Source: an uncultured Atopobium sp. (lineage in GTDB: Bacteria; Actinomycetota; Coriobacteriia; Coriobacteriales; Atopobiaceae). From it: DNA of 11,419 nt. Positions 1 to 7,488 of the stretch are shown here, one piece after another. Below the pieces are notes generated by a model. It had not been told where the DNA came from. It ran no database searches and saw only the letters and a program-made list of their open reading frames with translations. The stretch spans positions 1-11,419 of the forward strand of contig USKU01000036.1 in assembly GCA_900555335.1 (NCBI GenBank), read 5' to 3'. The first letter of the stretch is position 1; each line of letters begins with the position of its first letter. The translations under genes were made by a program, and so were the position numbers.

Positions 1-1554
1 CAGGTTAAAACCGTCGCGGCCCATCTTTGAAAGCGCACCTTCTACCAGGGACGTTCCAGAATCATGGTAGGCAATTTTAAGTCCCCTATCGTGATTTGAG
101 GACAAGAGCAACTGCTGTCTACGCTGGGCTTCCTCACGAGAAATCTGGCCAACCCACTGGAATGGCGTGTAGGACTTGGGCACAAATACGGCAACGGAAG
201 CAGAAACCGTAACTCCCTTGCCGCCAATTTCTCGACCGATATCTAAAATACGCTTTGCAACTGCGGGAATGGCTTGAATGTCTTCATCGGTTTCTGTTGG
301 AAGGCCCATCATAAAGTAGAGCTTCATGCGGCGCCAGCCATTTTCAAACGCGTTTCTGGCCGCGGACTCAAGATCGTCCTCAGTAACGTTTTTGTTGATA
401 ACGTCACGCATGCGCTGAGAACCTGCTTCTGGTGCAAACGTCAGTCCGCCGCGCCTTGAGGTAGAAACGGCGTCTGCCATCTCCGCGCCAAACGCGTCCA
501 TACGCTGGGAAGGAATGGAGATTCGCACGCCGCGTTTACGCAAATCAGAGTTCATACGGCGCAGAATATAGCCACATTGAGAGTGATCCGTTGTAGAGAG
601 CGACGTGAGCGAAACCTCATCGTAGCCACTTTTCAAAAGACCTTCCTCGCCTGCTTTCACAATCTGCTGAGCAGGACGCTCGCGAACAGGACGATACGTC
701 ATTCCGGCCTGACAGAACCTACAGCCGCGAGCACAGCCTCGTTGAATCTCTAGCGCCAGCCTGTCCTGAACAATTTCGGTATACGGAACAATGCGCTGAG
801 CAACAGGATCGGTCACCGAAAGGTCTGGCAAACAGCGCTTATAGACTACGCTTGGCACGCCACTTCCCTCTTTTGGCACTGCATAGCCCCAGCGTGTTGA
901 GGTATTGTCATGCACAATCTGATAAAGCGATGGCACGTAAACACCTTGAATCTCAGACAACCTCTGCAAAATCTCTTGGCGAGAAATCCCTTCAAGCTTG
1001 GAAGTTCTCACACACTCACACATCTCTACCAGCGCTTCTTCGCCATCACCCAATAGAATTGCATCAAAGAGCGGGGCCAGCGGCTCTGAGTTCCAAACAG
1101 AAGGACCGCCACCAAAAATAAGTGGGTCCTCTTCATCACGTTCTTCAGCGAGCAATGGAATGCCTGCTAAATCAAGCGTTTCTATAATATTGGTTGCGAT
1201 CATTTCATGCGCAAGGGTGAAGCCCACTACATCAAAAGATGCTAAAGGCGCAGCACCCTCCAACGAAAGCAGTGGCACGTTACGTTTACGCATAAGCGCT
1301 GCCATATCAGTCCAAGGCAGATAGGCGCGCTCACAAGAAATATGAGGCGCCTTATTCAAAGCGTTATAGAGAATAGCAATGCACAAATTAGGCTGACCCA
1401 CCTCATATACGTCAGCGTAAACCATACAAACGTGAAAAGGACCTTCTTGCTCCTCTACTGCTCCCCACTCATGATTTAAGTATCTTGAGGGTTTCTCGAC
1501 ATGCGGAAGCATGGGCTCAATGAGATGGAAGAGATTTTCTCGTTTAACACGCAC
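1..1554 (-). CDS. TIGR03960-type radical SAM protein (3' part beyond the window)
   Basis: Translating back from the left edge gives 518 codons open to position 1, so the C-terminus is missing. The N-terminal part looks like the degenerate B12-binding-type domain of this family, with YADVYEVGQPNL early on, FGGGP at residues 147-151 and GDGEE at 169-173. The radical SAM cluster motif is clear: C274-X3-C278-X2-C281 in the context RGCARGCRFCQAG. These cysteines should bind a [4Fe-4S] cluster that cleaves S-adenosylmethionine. The substrate of this family is not established. I chose GTG at 1554 because a TAG lies three codons upstream in frame; the only other nearby start is ATG at codon 15 (1512), which lies just before the conserved KPSRY segment. 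The ribosome site is weak (GAAAG). The gene starts 13 nt after the DUF697 gene, so it is probably in the same transcript. In many Gram-positive bacteria this gene is followed by a TIGR03936 gene and then rng/rplU. That would lie beyond the left edge and cannot be seen here. Confidence 0.9.
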   Translation of the reverse strand, partial: MRVKRENLFHLIEPMLPHVEKPSRYLNHEWGAVEEQEGPFHVCMVYADVYEVGQPNLCIAILYNALNKAPHISCERAYLPWTDMAALMRKRNVPLLSLEGAAPLASFDVVGFTLAHEMIATNIIETLDLAGIPLLAEERDEEDPLIFGGGPSVWNSEPLAPLFDAILLGDGEEALVEMCECVRTSKLEGISRQEILQRLSEIQGVYVPSLYQIVHDNTSTRWGYAVPKEGSGVPSVVYKRCLPDLSVTDPVAQRIVPYTEIVQDRLALEIQRGCARGCRFCQAGMTYRPVRERPAQQIVKAGEEGLLKSGYDEVSLTSLSTTDHSQCGYILRRMNSDLRKRGVRISIPSQRMDAFGAEMADAVSTSRRGGLTFAPEAGSQRMRDVINKNVTEDDLESAARNAFENGWRRMKLYFMMGLPTETDEDIQAIPAVAKRILDIGREIGGKGVTVSASVAVFVPKSYTPFQWVGQISREEAQRRQQLLLSSNHDRGLKIAYHDSGTSLVEGALSKMGRDGFNL

Positions 1555-1567
1555 GATAGTCTACTTT

Positions 1568-2560
1568 CTATCTTTTGGCGAGGGACTGTATGGTTGCTAT
1601 CTCCACGGTATTTGATTGTGAATTTGTATCTGCTGTTGCGCTTGCGCCTGTAGAAGCACTCGAAGTGCCGGTTTTGGTAGAAGAATCAGCTGCTACCCCA
1701 TCGCGTTTCTCGGCAATTTTGCGAGCATACGCGTGAATGACGCGAGCAGTAGTGTGAGTTCCTGCGTATCCCATGCCAGCCTTAAGCGCCCAGCCAAATC
1801 CTGGAACTGTGCCTGCGACCGTGCGTGCAACCGTACGGTATCCAAAGCCCGCACCCACAACGCCGAGAAGTTCGGCGATGGTTTCAACACTCATATTGAT
1901 GTTATAGGCGGCGGTAATATCAAGTGCCAGCCTAATCTGGCGCGCTGTCATCAACGGCATATCAGAGCCAGGAACAAACGCCACAGCTCCAATAGCTGCA
2001 TTTTCTTTAGCGCAAGCAGCAGTTATCTGTTTGACCACTTGAGTTCTACAAAGAGGATACGCTGCCGCAAAAGAGACTGATTTTTCTGTTGCAGTTGCAA
2101 TCCATGAAGAGAGTCGATCAAAGAGCACTTCTTCAGTGGTACCCGCAACAATGCTAATAAGCCCCGTGTTGTAGAGCGTATCAGCAATTTGTTGTGCTTC
2201 AACTGCAGACTCTACAACCACCGCACAAGGAATTGAATGACTTACCAACATGGTAAGGGCGTCCTCGTACTGTGATGTTGGCGTAGGAATAATCACCGCA
2301 ATATCAGGAATAGCAGCATTCTTTCCCGTGCGACCAATGCCTCCAGAAACAAACGAAACACCGTCGGCAAGCTTAGAGACGCGCACCGTTGCATCTGTTC
2401 TCTCTGGCATAAAATACGTATGAACAGCAAGAATTGCCTCTTCAGAGGCAAGGGAATCAACATAGATATGTGTGTAGGTTGGCTCAAGAGATGAGAGTGA
2501 GCCGCGGAATTCCTGCAGTACAGAAGTTGCAAGCTTGCCTAAGCTGTTTCTTTTTGCCAT
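1568..2560 (-). CDS. DUF697/YcjF-like protein with a degenerate GTPase-like N-terminal region
   Basis: This 330-residue protein is of unknown function. Residues 201-285 resemble the DUF697 (YcjF) domain: MPLMTARQIRLALDITAAYN, then a Gly-rich amphipathic/hydrophobic stretch with VPGFGWALKAGMGYAG. Residues 85-155 read like the second half of a small GTPase fold: PDIAVIIP (85-92), a strand IPCAVVV (110-116) and ISIVAGTTEE (135-144) followed by a helix. However, the NKxD motif is absent (ESAV stands in its place) and there is no orthodox P-loop. A GxxxxGK string at 74-80 is followed by Asn and sits too close to the next strand for a normal G domain. Residues 291-317 are a Ser/Thr/Ala-rich tail. 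The start lies 3 nt after the rodA stop, with an AAGGCGG ribosome site inside the rodA end, so co-translation with rodA is likely. Membrane association is possible through the DUF697 part. The DUF697 call is fairly confident; the GTPase ancestry is inferred. Confidence 0.8.
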   Translation of the reverse strand: MAKRNSLGKLATSVLQEFRGSLSSLEPTYTHIYVDSLASEEAILAVHTYFMPERTDATVRVSKLADGVSFVSGGIGRTGKNAAIPDIAVIIPTPTSQYEDALTMLVSHSIPCAVVVESAVEAQQIADTLYNTGLISIVAGTTEEVLFDRLSSWIATATEKSVSFAAAYPLCRTQVVKQITAACAKENAAIGAVAFVPGSDMPLMTARQIRLALDITAAYNINMSVETIAELLGVVGAGFGYRTVARTVAGTVPGFGWALKAGMGYAGTHTTARVIHAYARKIAEKRDGVAADSSTKTGTSSASTGASATADTNSQSNTVEIATIQSLAKR

Positions 2561-2563
2561 AGC

Positions 2564-3790
2564 TTATGCCGCCTTTGTTCTATGTCTGTAAACAGACTGG
2601 ACGATTCCTACAGAAACGAGCTGGGCAATCATCGATGTTGATCCAAAGCTGATAAAAGGCAATGGAATACCAGTAATAGGCATGATACCAATACACATAC
2701 CAACGTTTTGCAAAACCTGGAACGACCACATGGCTGCACAACCAACAAGTACCAGCTTAGAGAAGGTATTCTCGGTCTTCATGGCAAACAGAATAGTTGC
2801 AAAAATCATCCATGCAAAAAGCGACAGCATAATGAATGCACCAAGGAAGCCAAACTCTTCCGAGAAGAGCGCAAAAACAAAGTCAGTGTGCGCCTCAGGT
2901 AAGAATCGTCCACTTGCCTGCGTAGCGTTACCTGGTCCTTTTCCAATAAAGCCACCAGAACCTACGGCAATTTTTGCCTGCTGCAAGTTATAGCCATCTC
3001 CTGACGGATCAACGGATGGATCCAAAAAGACGGTAAGACGCTTCATCTGGTACTCCTTAAGAATGTGAGGAATACCAGGAATCATAGAGGTCACAACAAC
3101 AAGGGCTACAACGGCAACAAGCAGCAGAACGGTCACAAGAATCCAAGAACGTTTTGCGCCGGAACAAATGATGATAGTAGCTCCGATAACCAAAATAATC
3201 AGACCAGTTCCCAGGTCAGGCAAAAGCATAATGGAGCCAAAGGGAACCATCAGCGTTCCACAAAGCTTTACATAGTCTCTCAGTGTTTCTACCTTGCCGT
3301 TATACTGAGCGCACACTGAAGCCATAAGGAAGATTGTGACAATCTTTCCCAGCTCAGACGGCTGAAATCTAAAGCCAACAAGTGGGATATTAACCCAACC
3401 AGTCATACCCTTAACCGAAACGCCAAAGCCAGGAATCTTAGGCAAAATCATCAACACAACTACGCCAACAAGCAGCACATTTGTCATATTTGAAAGTGCT
3501 CTGTAGTCATAGCGCCACATAAGCGTGGCAAAAACAAGGCCCAAACCAATACCCAGAAGGTGCCTAGGAAAACTAGCTTCGGCAATGTTCATCGATGCGG
3601 TCCAGATAACCACAATACCGATGAGGACGAGAAGTGCCGCGGGAACAAGCTGTGCTAGATAGAGATTACTCAAGATATTCTTACCAGTAAGCTTCTCTTT
3701 CTTGGCAAGGCCGCCTGAAGGAATACCTCCACGTCTCCTAAAAGGTGAGTTCATTCTCTGTTTTGTAACTGCAGATGAATCAAGTGCCAT
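2564..3790 (-). CDS. rodA: RodA, SEDS-family peptidoglycan glycosyltransferase
   Basis: This is a 408-residue polytopic membrane protein of the FtsW/RodA/SpoVE (SEDS) family with about nine or ten hydrophobic segments after a basic N-terminus (residues 1-40). Family hallmarks are RFQPSELGKI (141-150), PDLGTGLI (191-198), the extracytoplasmic loop GRFLPEAHTDFVFA (294-307) and PITGIPLPFISFGSTSM (371-387). Asp303 in HTDF matches the Asp known to be essential in characterised RodA proteins. RodA polymerises lipid II into glycan strands in the Rod complex, paired with the class B PBP encoded just upstream. The location next to mreBCD and PBP2 favours RodA over FtsW. The ATG at 3790 is preceded by a perfect GGAGG 10 nt away, directly after the PBP2 stop codon. 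Met13 is a less likely start. The length is normal for the family. Confidence 0.96.
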   Translation of the reverse strand: MALDSSAVTKQRMNSPFRRRGGIPSGGLAKKEKLTGKNILSNLYLAQLVPAALLVLIGIVVIWTASMNIAEASFPRHLLGIGLGLVFATLMWRYDYRALSNMTNVLLVGVVVLMILPKIPGFGVSVKGMTGWVNIPLVGFRFQPSELGKIVTIFLMASVCAQYNGKVETLRDYVKLCGTLMVPFGSIMLLPDLGTGLIILVIGATIIICSGAKRSWILVTVLLLVAVVALVVVTSMIPGIPHILKEYQMKRLTVFLDPSVDPSGDGYNLQQAKIAVGSGGFIGKGPGNATQASGRFLPEAHTDFVFALFSEEFGFLGAFIMLSLFAWMIFATILFAMKTENTFSKLVLVGCAAMWSFQVLQNVGMCIGIMPITGIPLPFISFGSTSMIAQLVSVGIVQSVYRHRTKAA

Positions 3791-3800
3791 GGGTTTCTCG

Positions 3801-3808
3801 CCTCCTTA
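3801..3808 (-). promoter_or_regulatory. Shine-Dalgarno of rodA fused to the PBP2 stop codon
   Basis: The minus strand reads TAAGGAGG, where TAA terminates the PBP2 gene and GGAGG is a consensus ribosome-binding core 10 nt before the rodA ATG. A ribosome finishing PBP2 would therefore be positioned on the rodA initiation site, which fits equal synthesis of the two enzyme partners. Confidence 0.85.
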
Positions 3809-5815
3809 CCTACCAACATTGTCTGGCTGATTATAAATTGCGCCAAAGACGTCTCGAACAATATACATACCAGAGCTAGCACCAGCAGGTGCACAATCAA
3901 GGTTTGCAGCAACAACGTACTGAGGCTTATCGGCTGGTGCATAGCCAACAAACCAACCAACGGGCTCGCCAATAGACTGCTGCTCAGCAGTACCCGTCTT
4001 GCCATTAACCGTGACATCAAGGTTGGTCCAGTGGATAGTCTGAGAAGCGGACTCCTCGTAGACGACGCCATAAAGACCACGAGCAACAATGTCTCGGTGC
4101 TCATCTTTTTCTTCTGGGCTCAGAATGACCTCGTTTTTGTACTCAATAACAGAGCCATTGCCATTTCTGGCGTTAATGCTTTTCAAAACATGTGGTTTGT
4201 AAATTGGACCTCGGTTTGCAATACCACAATACGCATTTGCCATCTGAAGGCAGGTTACCAAAAGATCGCCCTGTCCAATTGCAAGGTTACAGTTGTCGCC
4301 ACCCTGCCACTTACGAGCATCATCAGGCGAGCTGGTAAAGTAATTCCACTTCCACTCTGCATCAGGAACGCGGCCAGATGCCTCTTCTGGAAGGTCAATA
4401 CCAGAAAGCGCACCAAGTCCAAAGGCACGGAATGTCTCTTGCATGCCCTCTGGATGATCGTTGTTATAGAAGAAGCCCTTACCAATCTCATAAAAAACAA
4501 TGTCGCAAGAGTTGGTAATACCGGTAATCAGGTTAACGGTGCCGTGGCCAGAAAGAAGCCAGCAGTGCATACCGTACTGCTCGCCAAATCCTGTCCAAAA
4601 ACCTGTGCAATACCAGCTGGAGTTTCCATCACAAATGCCGTACTTAAGTCCAGCAAAGGTAGTAAGCGCCTTGATGGTAGAACCAGATGGATACTGGCCA
4701 GCAATAGCGCGGTTCATCAGCGGGTAGTTTGCCTCTTCAGAAGAAAGCGTATCCCAGTCAGAACTGGAAATGCCTCCAACAAACATTGAAGGTGAATATG
4801 TTGGATAGCTTGCCATAGCAATAACTTCACCGTTGGTGCAATCAAGTGCGACAACACTTGCACTTCTACCCTGATAATCCTGGGATCTAACCGTATTAAT
4901 AACGCTTACCAGCGATGCTTCTGCGGCTTTTTGAATGTTTGCATCAATGGTCAAAACAACATCTGAGCCGCTCTGAGGAGCAATAGACGTTGAGTGAGAT
5001 AAAACATTACCAGCAGCGTCAACATACACCGTTTGCTCACCACGAACACCCTGAAGAGCGGACTCGTACTGATACTCAACGCCCGTTTGTCCCACGATAT
5101 CGCCGTGGGCATACACAAAGCCGCCATCCGCAGTTTTACTGCTTTCAAGCTGCTCTTGTGTAACAGTTCCGGTGTAGCCAACAACATGAGCTGCAAGAGA
5201 ACCGTTTGGATAGGCGCGCTGGGTGCGCTCCTCAATTGAAACGCCATCAAGCAAAGCACCATGAGCGTAAATGTAGGCAACTACGCGCCTAGAAACATCT
5301 ACAGAAACCGTGCGAAGCGCTTGGGCGCCATCAGAGGTATCCATGATTTTTCTGCGCACTGCCAGCATAGGCATGCCCAAAAGGTTAGCAAGAATCTGCA
5401 GTTTAATGTAGTCTTCCGCAACGTCTGCTCGAGCTACTACCGTTGGACTTGGCCTGTTAGTAACAATCTCTACGCCATTTCTGTCCAGAATACGACCACG
5501 AGGAGCTGCGGTAGTAACTGTTCGCGTACGGTTTCTCTCTGCTTGCTCAGTATAGTCAGCTGACGATAAGAGCTGCATGGTCCAAAGACGACCAATAAGC
5601 ACGGCAAACATGCCGCCAACAGCAATTGCAAATCCGATAAGTCTGGACGAGAGGGTCTTCTCGGCAGAGCCGTCAGAACCACCAGACGCCTTGGGAGCGC
5701 CGCCACCAATATCAAAGGTAAACGGCGAATCTTTTCTACCAAAGGTAAGATATACGATGATCAATCCAATTGCTGCAACAGCGCAACAAGCAAGGATAAC
5801 AAGGGTGAAATTCAT
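3806..5815 (-). CDS. mrdA: Class B penicillin-binding protein 2 (peptidoglycan DD-transpeptidase)
   Basis: This 669-residue protein cross-links peptidoglycan as the transpeptidase partner of RodA. The PBP dimerisation domain begins near residue 103 (TAAPRGRILDRNG) and includes GQTGVEYQYES (242-252). The transpeptidase motifs are STIK (379-382, Ser379 nucleophile), SCD (436-438, in the SxN position) and KTG (606-608, within NGKTGTAEQ). No PASTA domains are seen. Two hydrophobic stretches precede the catalytic part, at residues 4-25 and 59-80. The second carries the RLWTMQLL that normally ends the single anchor of this class, so the first is extra. A basic GRKD after segment 1 suggests an N-out orientation with residues 26-57 in the cytoplasm, leaving the enzyme domain outside. 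The start at 5815 is supported by AAGGGG 5 nt upstream. The name PBP2/MrdA rests on the mre-rodA context. Family and activity class are secure. Confidence 0.95.
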   Translation of the reverse strand: MNFTLVILACCAVAAIGLIIVYLTFGRKDSPFTFDIGGGAPKASGGSDGSAEKTLSSRLIGFAIAVGGMFAVLIGRLWTMQLLSSADYTEQAERNRTRTVTTAAPRGRILDRNGVEIVTNRPSPTVVARADVAEDYIKLQILANLLGMPMLAVRRKIMDTSDGAQALRTVSVDVSRRVVAYIYAHGALLDGVSIEERTQRAYPNGSLAAHVVGYTGTVTQEQLESSKTADGGFVYAHGDIVGQTGVEYQYESALQGVRGEQTVYVDAAGNVLSHSTSIAPQSGSDVVLTIDANIQKAAEASLVSVINTVRSQDYQGRSASVVALDCTNGEVIAMASYPTYSPSMFVGGISSSDWDTLSSEEANYPLMNRAIAGQYPSGSTIKALTTFAGLKYGICDGNSSWYCTGFWTGFGEQYGMHCWLLSGHGTVNLITGITNSCDIVFYEIGKGFFYNNDHPEGMQETFRAFGLGALSGIDLPEEASGRVPDAEWKWNYFTSSPDDARKWQGGDNCNLAIGQGDLLVTCLQMANAYCGIANRGPIYKPHVLKSINARNGNGSVIEYKNEVILSPEEKDEHRDIVARGLYGVVYEESASQTIHWTNLDVTVNGKTGTAEQQSIGEPVGWFVGYAPADKPQYVVAANLDCAPAGASSGMYIVRDVFGAIYNQPDNVGR

Positions 5816-5820
5816 ACTAA

Positions 5821-5827
5821 CCCCTTA
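5821..5827 (-). promoter_or_regulatory. Shine-Dalgarno of PBP2 fused to the mreD stop codon
   Basis: The minus strand reads TAAGGGG, with the mreD TAA running directly into AAGGGG placed 5 nt before the PBP2 ATG. It fixes the PBP2 start at 5815, upstream of the extra hydrophobic segment, and suggests translational coupling. Confidence 0.8.
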
Positions 5828-6385
5828 TTTAAGGCGCTGTGGAGCTCGGTGAGATCCGCGATAGAGCGTTGTTCCACCCAAAGAAGAGTGAGATCTTTGG
5901 GAATGCGAAAGCACATAGAAAACAGGCAGAGCAGCCAAAATAGTGAACAACATGGTAGGGAAAGACTTAAACAGCAGCCCCTCAAAGAAGTTGCCGCCAG
6001 AGCCAATCAAAGAGTTAATAAGCTGGTACATAAAGGTAACGCCAAAGGTCTGAAGCGCCACAAAACCCATAGAGGTACCAAAATTGCCTGAAATTCTGTC
6101 TCTAACCTCTTGGCCCATGAAATAAGAACTGACCACAAGCAAGAGTGCCATGAGGCCAATGGGATTGGCAGAAGTCAGATCATAGATTAGACCTGCAATA
6201 AAGCCGCTTACTACGCCAGTTTTGCCACCATACCTTAGGGCAATAGCTGCCGAGAAAATCAGTGCAAAATTGATGACTCCCCCACCATAAGAAACCTGTG
6301 GTGTAAGCATAATCTGCAAAATGAAGCAAACAACAGCAAGAACGGCGATGCTGCGTGTATTTTTATTTCTATCAGAAACCTGCAT
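5825..6385 (-). CDS. mreD: MreD, rod-shape-determining membrane protein
   Basis: This is a 186-residue, strongly hydrophobic protein with about five or six membrane segments (roughly residues 12-29, 37-52, 56-70, 75-91, 104-126 and 137-159). The segment GFIAGLIYDLTSANPIGLMA (61-80), with its conserved Gly and Asp and the following Pro-x-Gly, is typical of the MreD family. The C-terminal tail is short and basic. MreD works with MreC as the transmembrane scaffold linking cytoplasmic MreB to RodA/PBP2. The start at 6385 has AAGGGGG 4 nt upstream. An out-of-frame ATG 4 nt before it closes after five codons. The position between mreC and PBP2, with 9-nt gaps on both sides, supports the call, as sequence conservation in this family is low. 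Confidence 0.92.
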   Translation of the reverse strand: MQVSDRNKNTRSIAVLAVVCFILQIMLTPQVSYGGGVINFALIFSAAIALRYGGKTGVVSGFIAGLIYDLTSANPIGLMALLLVVSSYFMGQEVRDRISGNFGTSMGFVALQTFGVTFMYQLINSLIGSGGNFFEGLLFKSFPTMLFTILAALPVFYVLSHSQRSHSSLGGTTLYRGSHRAPQRLK

Positions 6386-6389
6386 ACAT

Positions 6390-6397
6390 CCCCCTTA
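6390..6397 (-). promoter_or_regulatory. Shine-Dalgarno of mreD fused to the mreC stop codon
   Basis: The minus strand reads TAAGGGGG, so the mreC TAA stop overlaps an AAGGGGG ribosome site 4 nt before the mreD ATG. It is the same arrangement as at the next two junctions downstream. Confidence 0.8.
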
Positions 6398-7486
6398 ATC
6401 TGTTCTTCCGCTGTTATGTTGTGTGTTACCCGTTGGAGCAGCAACCGTTGCATTCTGTTGGGAATTTGTTGTGTTATTGGTAGAGCCGCTGCCAGAAGAG
6501 TTACTTGATGACGAACCCGAAGATCCGTCTTTGGAGTCTTTATCCTTACTGTCAGAATTAGTTGCTGTTGGAGTGTTTTGCTTATCTGCCTCTGCAATAT
6601 CATCTGCGGTAGCTTTTTGCTCCTCAGAAAGAGACGTGATAACCATTACTTCCTCATTGGTACTGACATTTCCAAAAGGCTCAATAACAATGGTGTAATA
6701 GAGCGATCCTGGAGCTGCTTCAACACTGGTAACCTTACCCAAAGGAAGGCCCTTAGGGAACACGCCACCAAGGCCACTGGTAACTACCGTATCGCCTACA
6801 GCAACCTTCTGGTTAGTGTTGATCAGGTTAAGGGTAATCTGCCTTGACGCGGAACCCATAAGCATGCCCTGAGCTCGGCTACTTTGAACCATAGCAGCCA
6901 CACCGCTCTTCTCGTCAGTAATAAGACGAACGGTAGAAGTTGTAGGACCGCACTCAATAATCTGGCCAATAACGCCGCCGCTATCAACAACAGGCATGCC
7001 AACAGCCAGTCCAGACGAAGTTCCCTTGTCAATCACAATGGTGTTATTGAACGAGTCAGTAGAACCAGAGATAACACGAGCTCCTGTGGACTGCAGGTTA
7101 TAGGTATTTTTGAGGTCGAGAAGACCCTGCAGACGCTGCGTGGACTGATTTGTCTCTTCTAGCTCTGCATTTCTTGAACGCAACTGCTCATTTTCTGCCT
7201 TGAGGTCAGAAAGCGTTTGCTGGTCTGCTGTTAAGTTACTAAAAATGTTACCAATGCCCTGGAAAGGCATGGCTATAGCAGAGCCCGCCATTCTAAAAGG
7301 CATGGTAATAGTAGAGAACCCACCTCGAACCATCTCGAGCGGTCCCCCTGCACCCATACGAGCGCTAACCGTCAATAACACAATTGAAAGCAGCGAAAGA
7401 ATAATAAAACTACGGCCGCCCGTATGCTTATTATTGTTAGATCCAAGGCCTGATGAAGCACCCTGGATCTGATTAGACAATGGCAT
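6395..7486 (-). CDS. mreC: MreC, rod-shape-determining protein
   Basis: This 363-residue bitopic protein has a polar cytoplasmic N-terminus (1-24), one membrane span (26-42), a coiled coil (about 86-128, beginning TADQQTLSDLKAENEQLRSR) and the MreC beta-barrel domain (about 135-285) containing DSGGVIGQI (168-176) and TSGLGGVFPKGLPLGKV (236-252). MreC forms the extracytoplasmic scaffold that activates PBP2/RodA. An unusual C-terminal tail of about 75 residues follows, rich in Ser, Asn, Asp, Gly and Thr (DSKDKDSKDGSSG then Ser/Asn runs), which the family does not need. The start at 7486 lies only 2 nt after the mreB TAA and has no strong Shine-Dalgarno (a distant CAGG at best), so translation probably depends on ribosomes coming from mreB. 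Domain order and context make the call secure; the tail's role is unknown. Confidence 0.95.
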   Translation of the reverse strand: MPLSNQIQGASSGLGSNNNKHTGGRSFIILSLLSIVLLTVSARMGAGGPLEMVRGGFSTITMPFRMAGSAIAMPFQGIGNIFSNLTADQQTLSDLKAENEQLRSRNAELEETNQSTQRLQGLLDLKNTYNLQSTGARVISGSTDSFNNTIVIDKGTSSGLAVGMPVVDSGGVIGQIIECGPTTSTVRLITDEKSGVAAMVQSSRAQGMLMGSASRQITLNLINTNQKVAVGDTVVTSGLGGVFPKGLPLGKVTSVEAAPGSLYYTIVIEPFGNVSTNEEVMVITSLSEEQKATADDIAEADKQNTPTATNSDSKDKDSKDGSSGSSSSNSSGSGSTNNTTNSQQNATVAAPTGNTQHNSGRTD

Positions 7487-7488
7487 AT

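Noticed and set aside
436..438. PBP2 residues 436-438 (SCD) as a broken SxN motif
   Set aside because: Asp in the third position occurs in PBP2-type enzymes and the STIK and KTG motifs are intact, so I do not read this as loss of activity. Numbers here are residues, not bases.
852..1324. Two overlapping plus-strand open frames opposite the radical SAM gene
   Set aside because: The minus strand carries a continuous frame through this region with conserved family motifs. The plus frames are low-complexity shadows.
4031..4789. A 252-codon open frame on the plus strand inside the PBP2 gene
   Set aside because: It is fully antisense to a gene with all transpeptidase motifs, and its translation has no domain-like pattern and no convincing ribosome site. 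It is a shadow frame.
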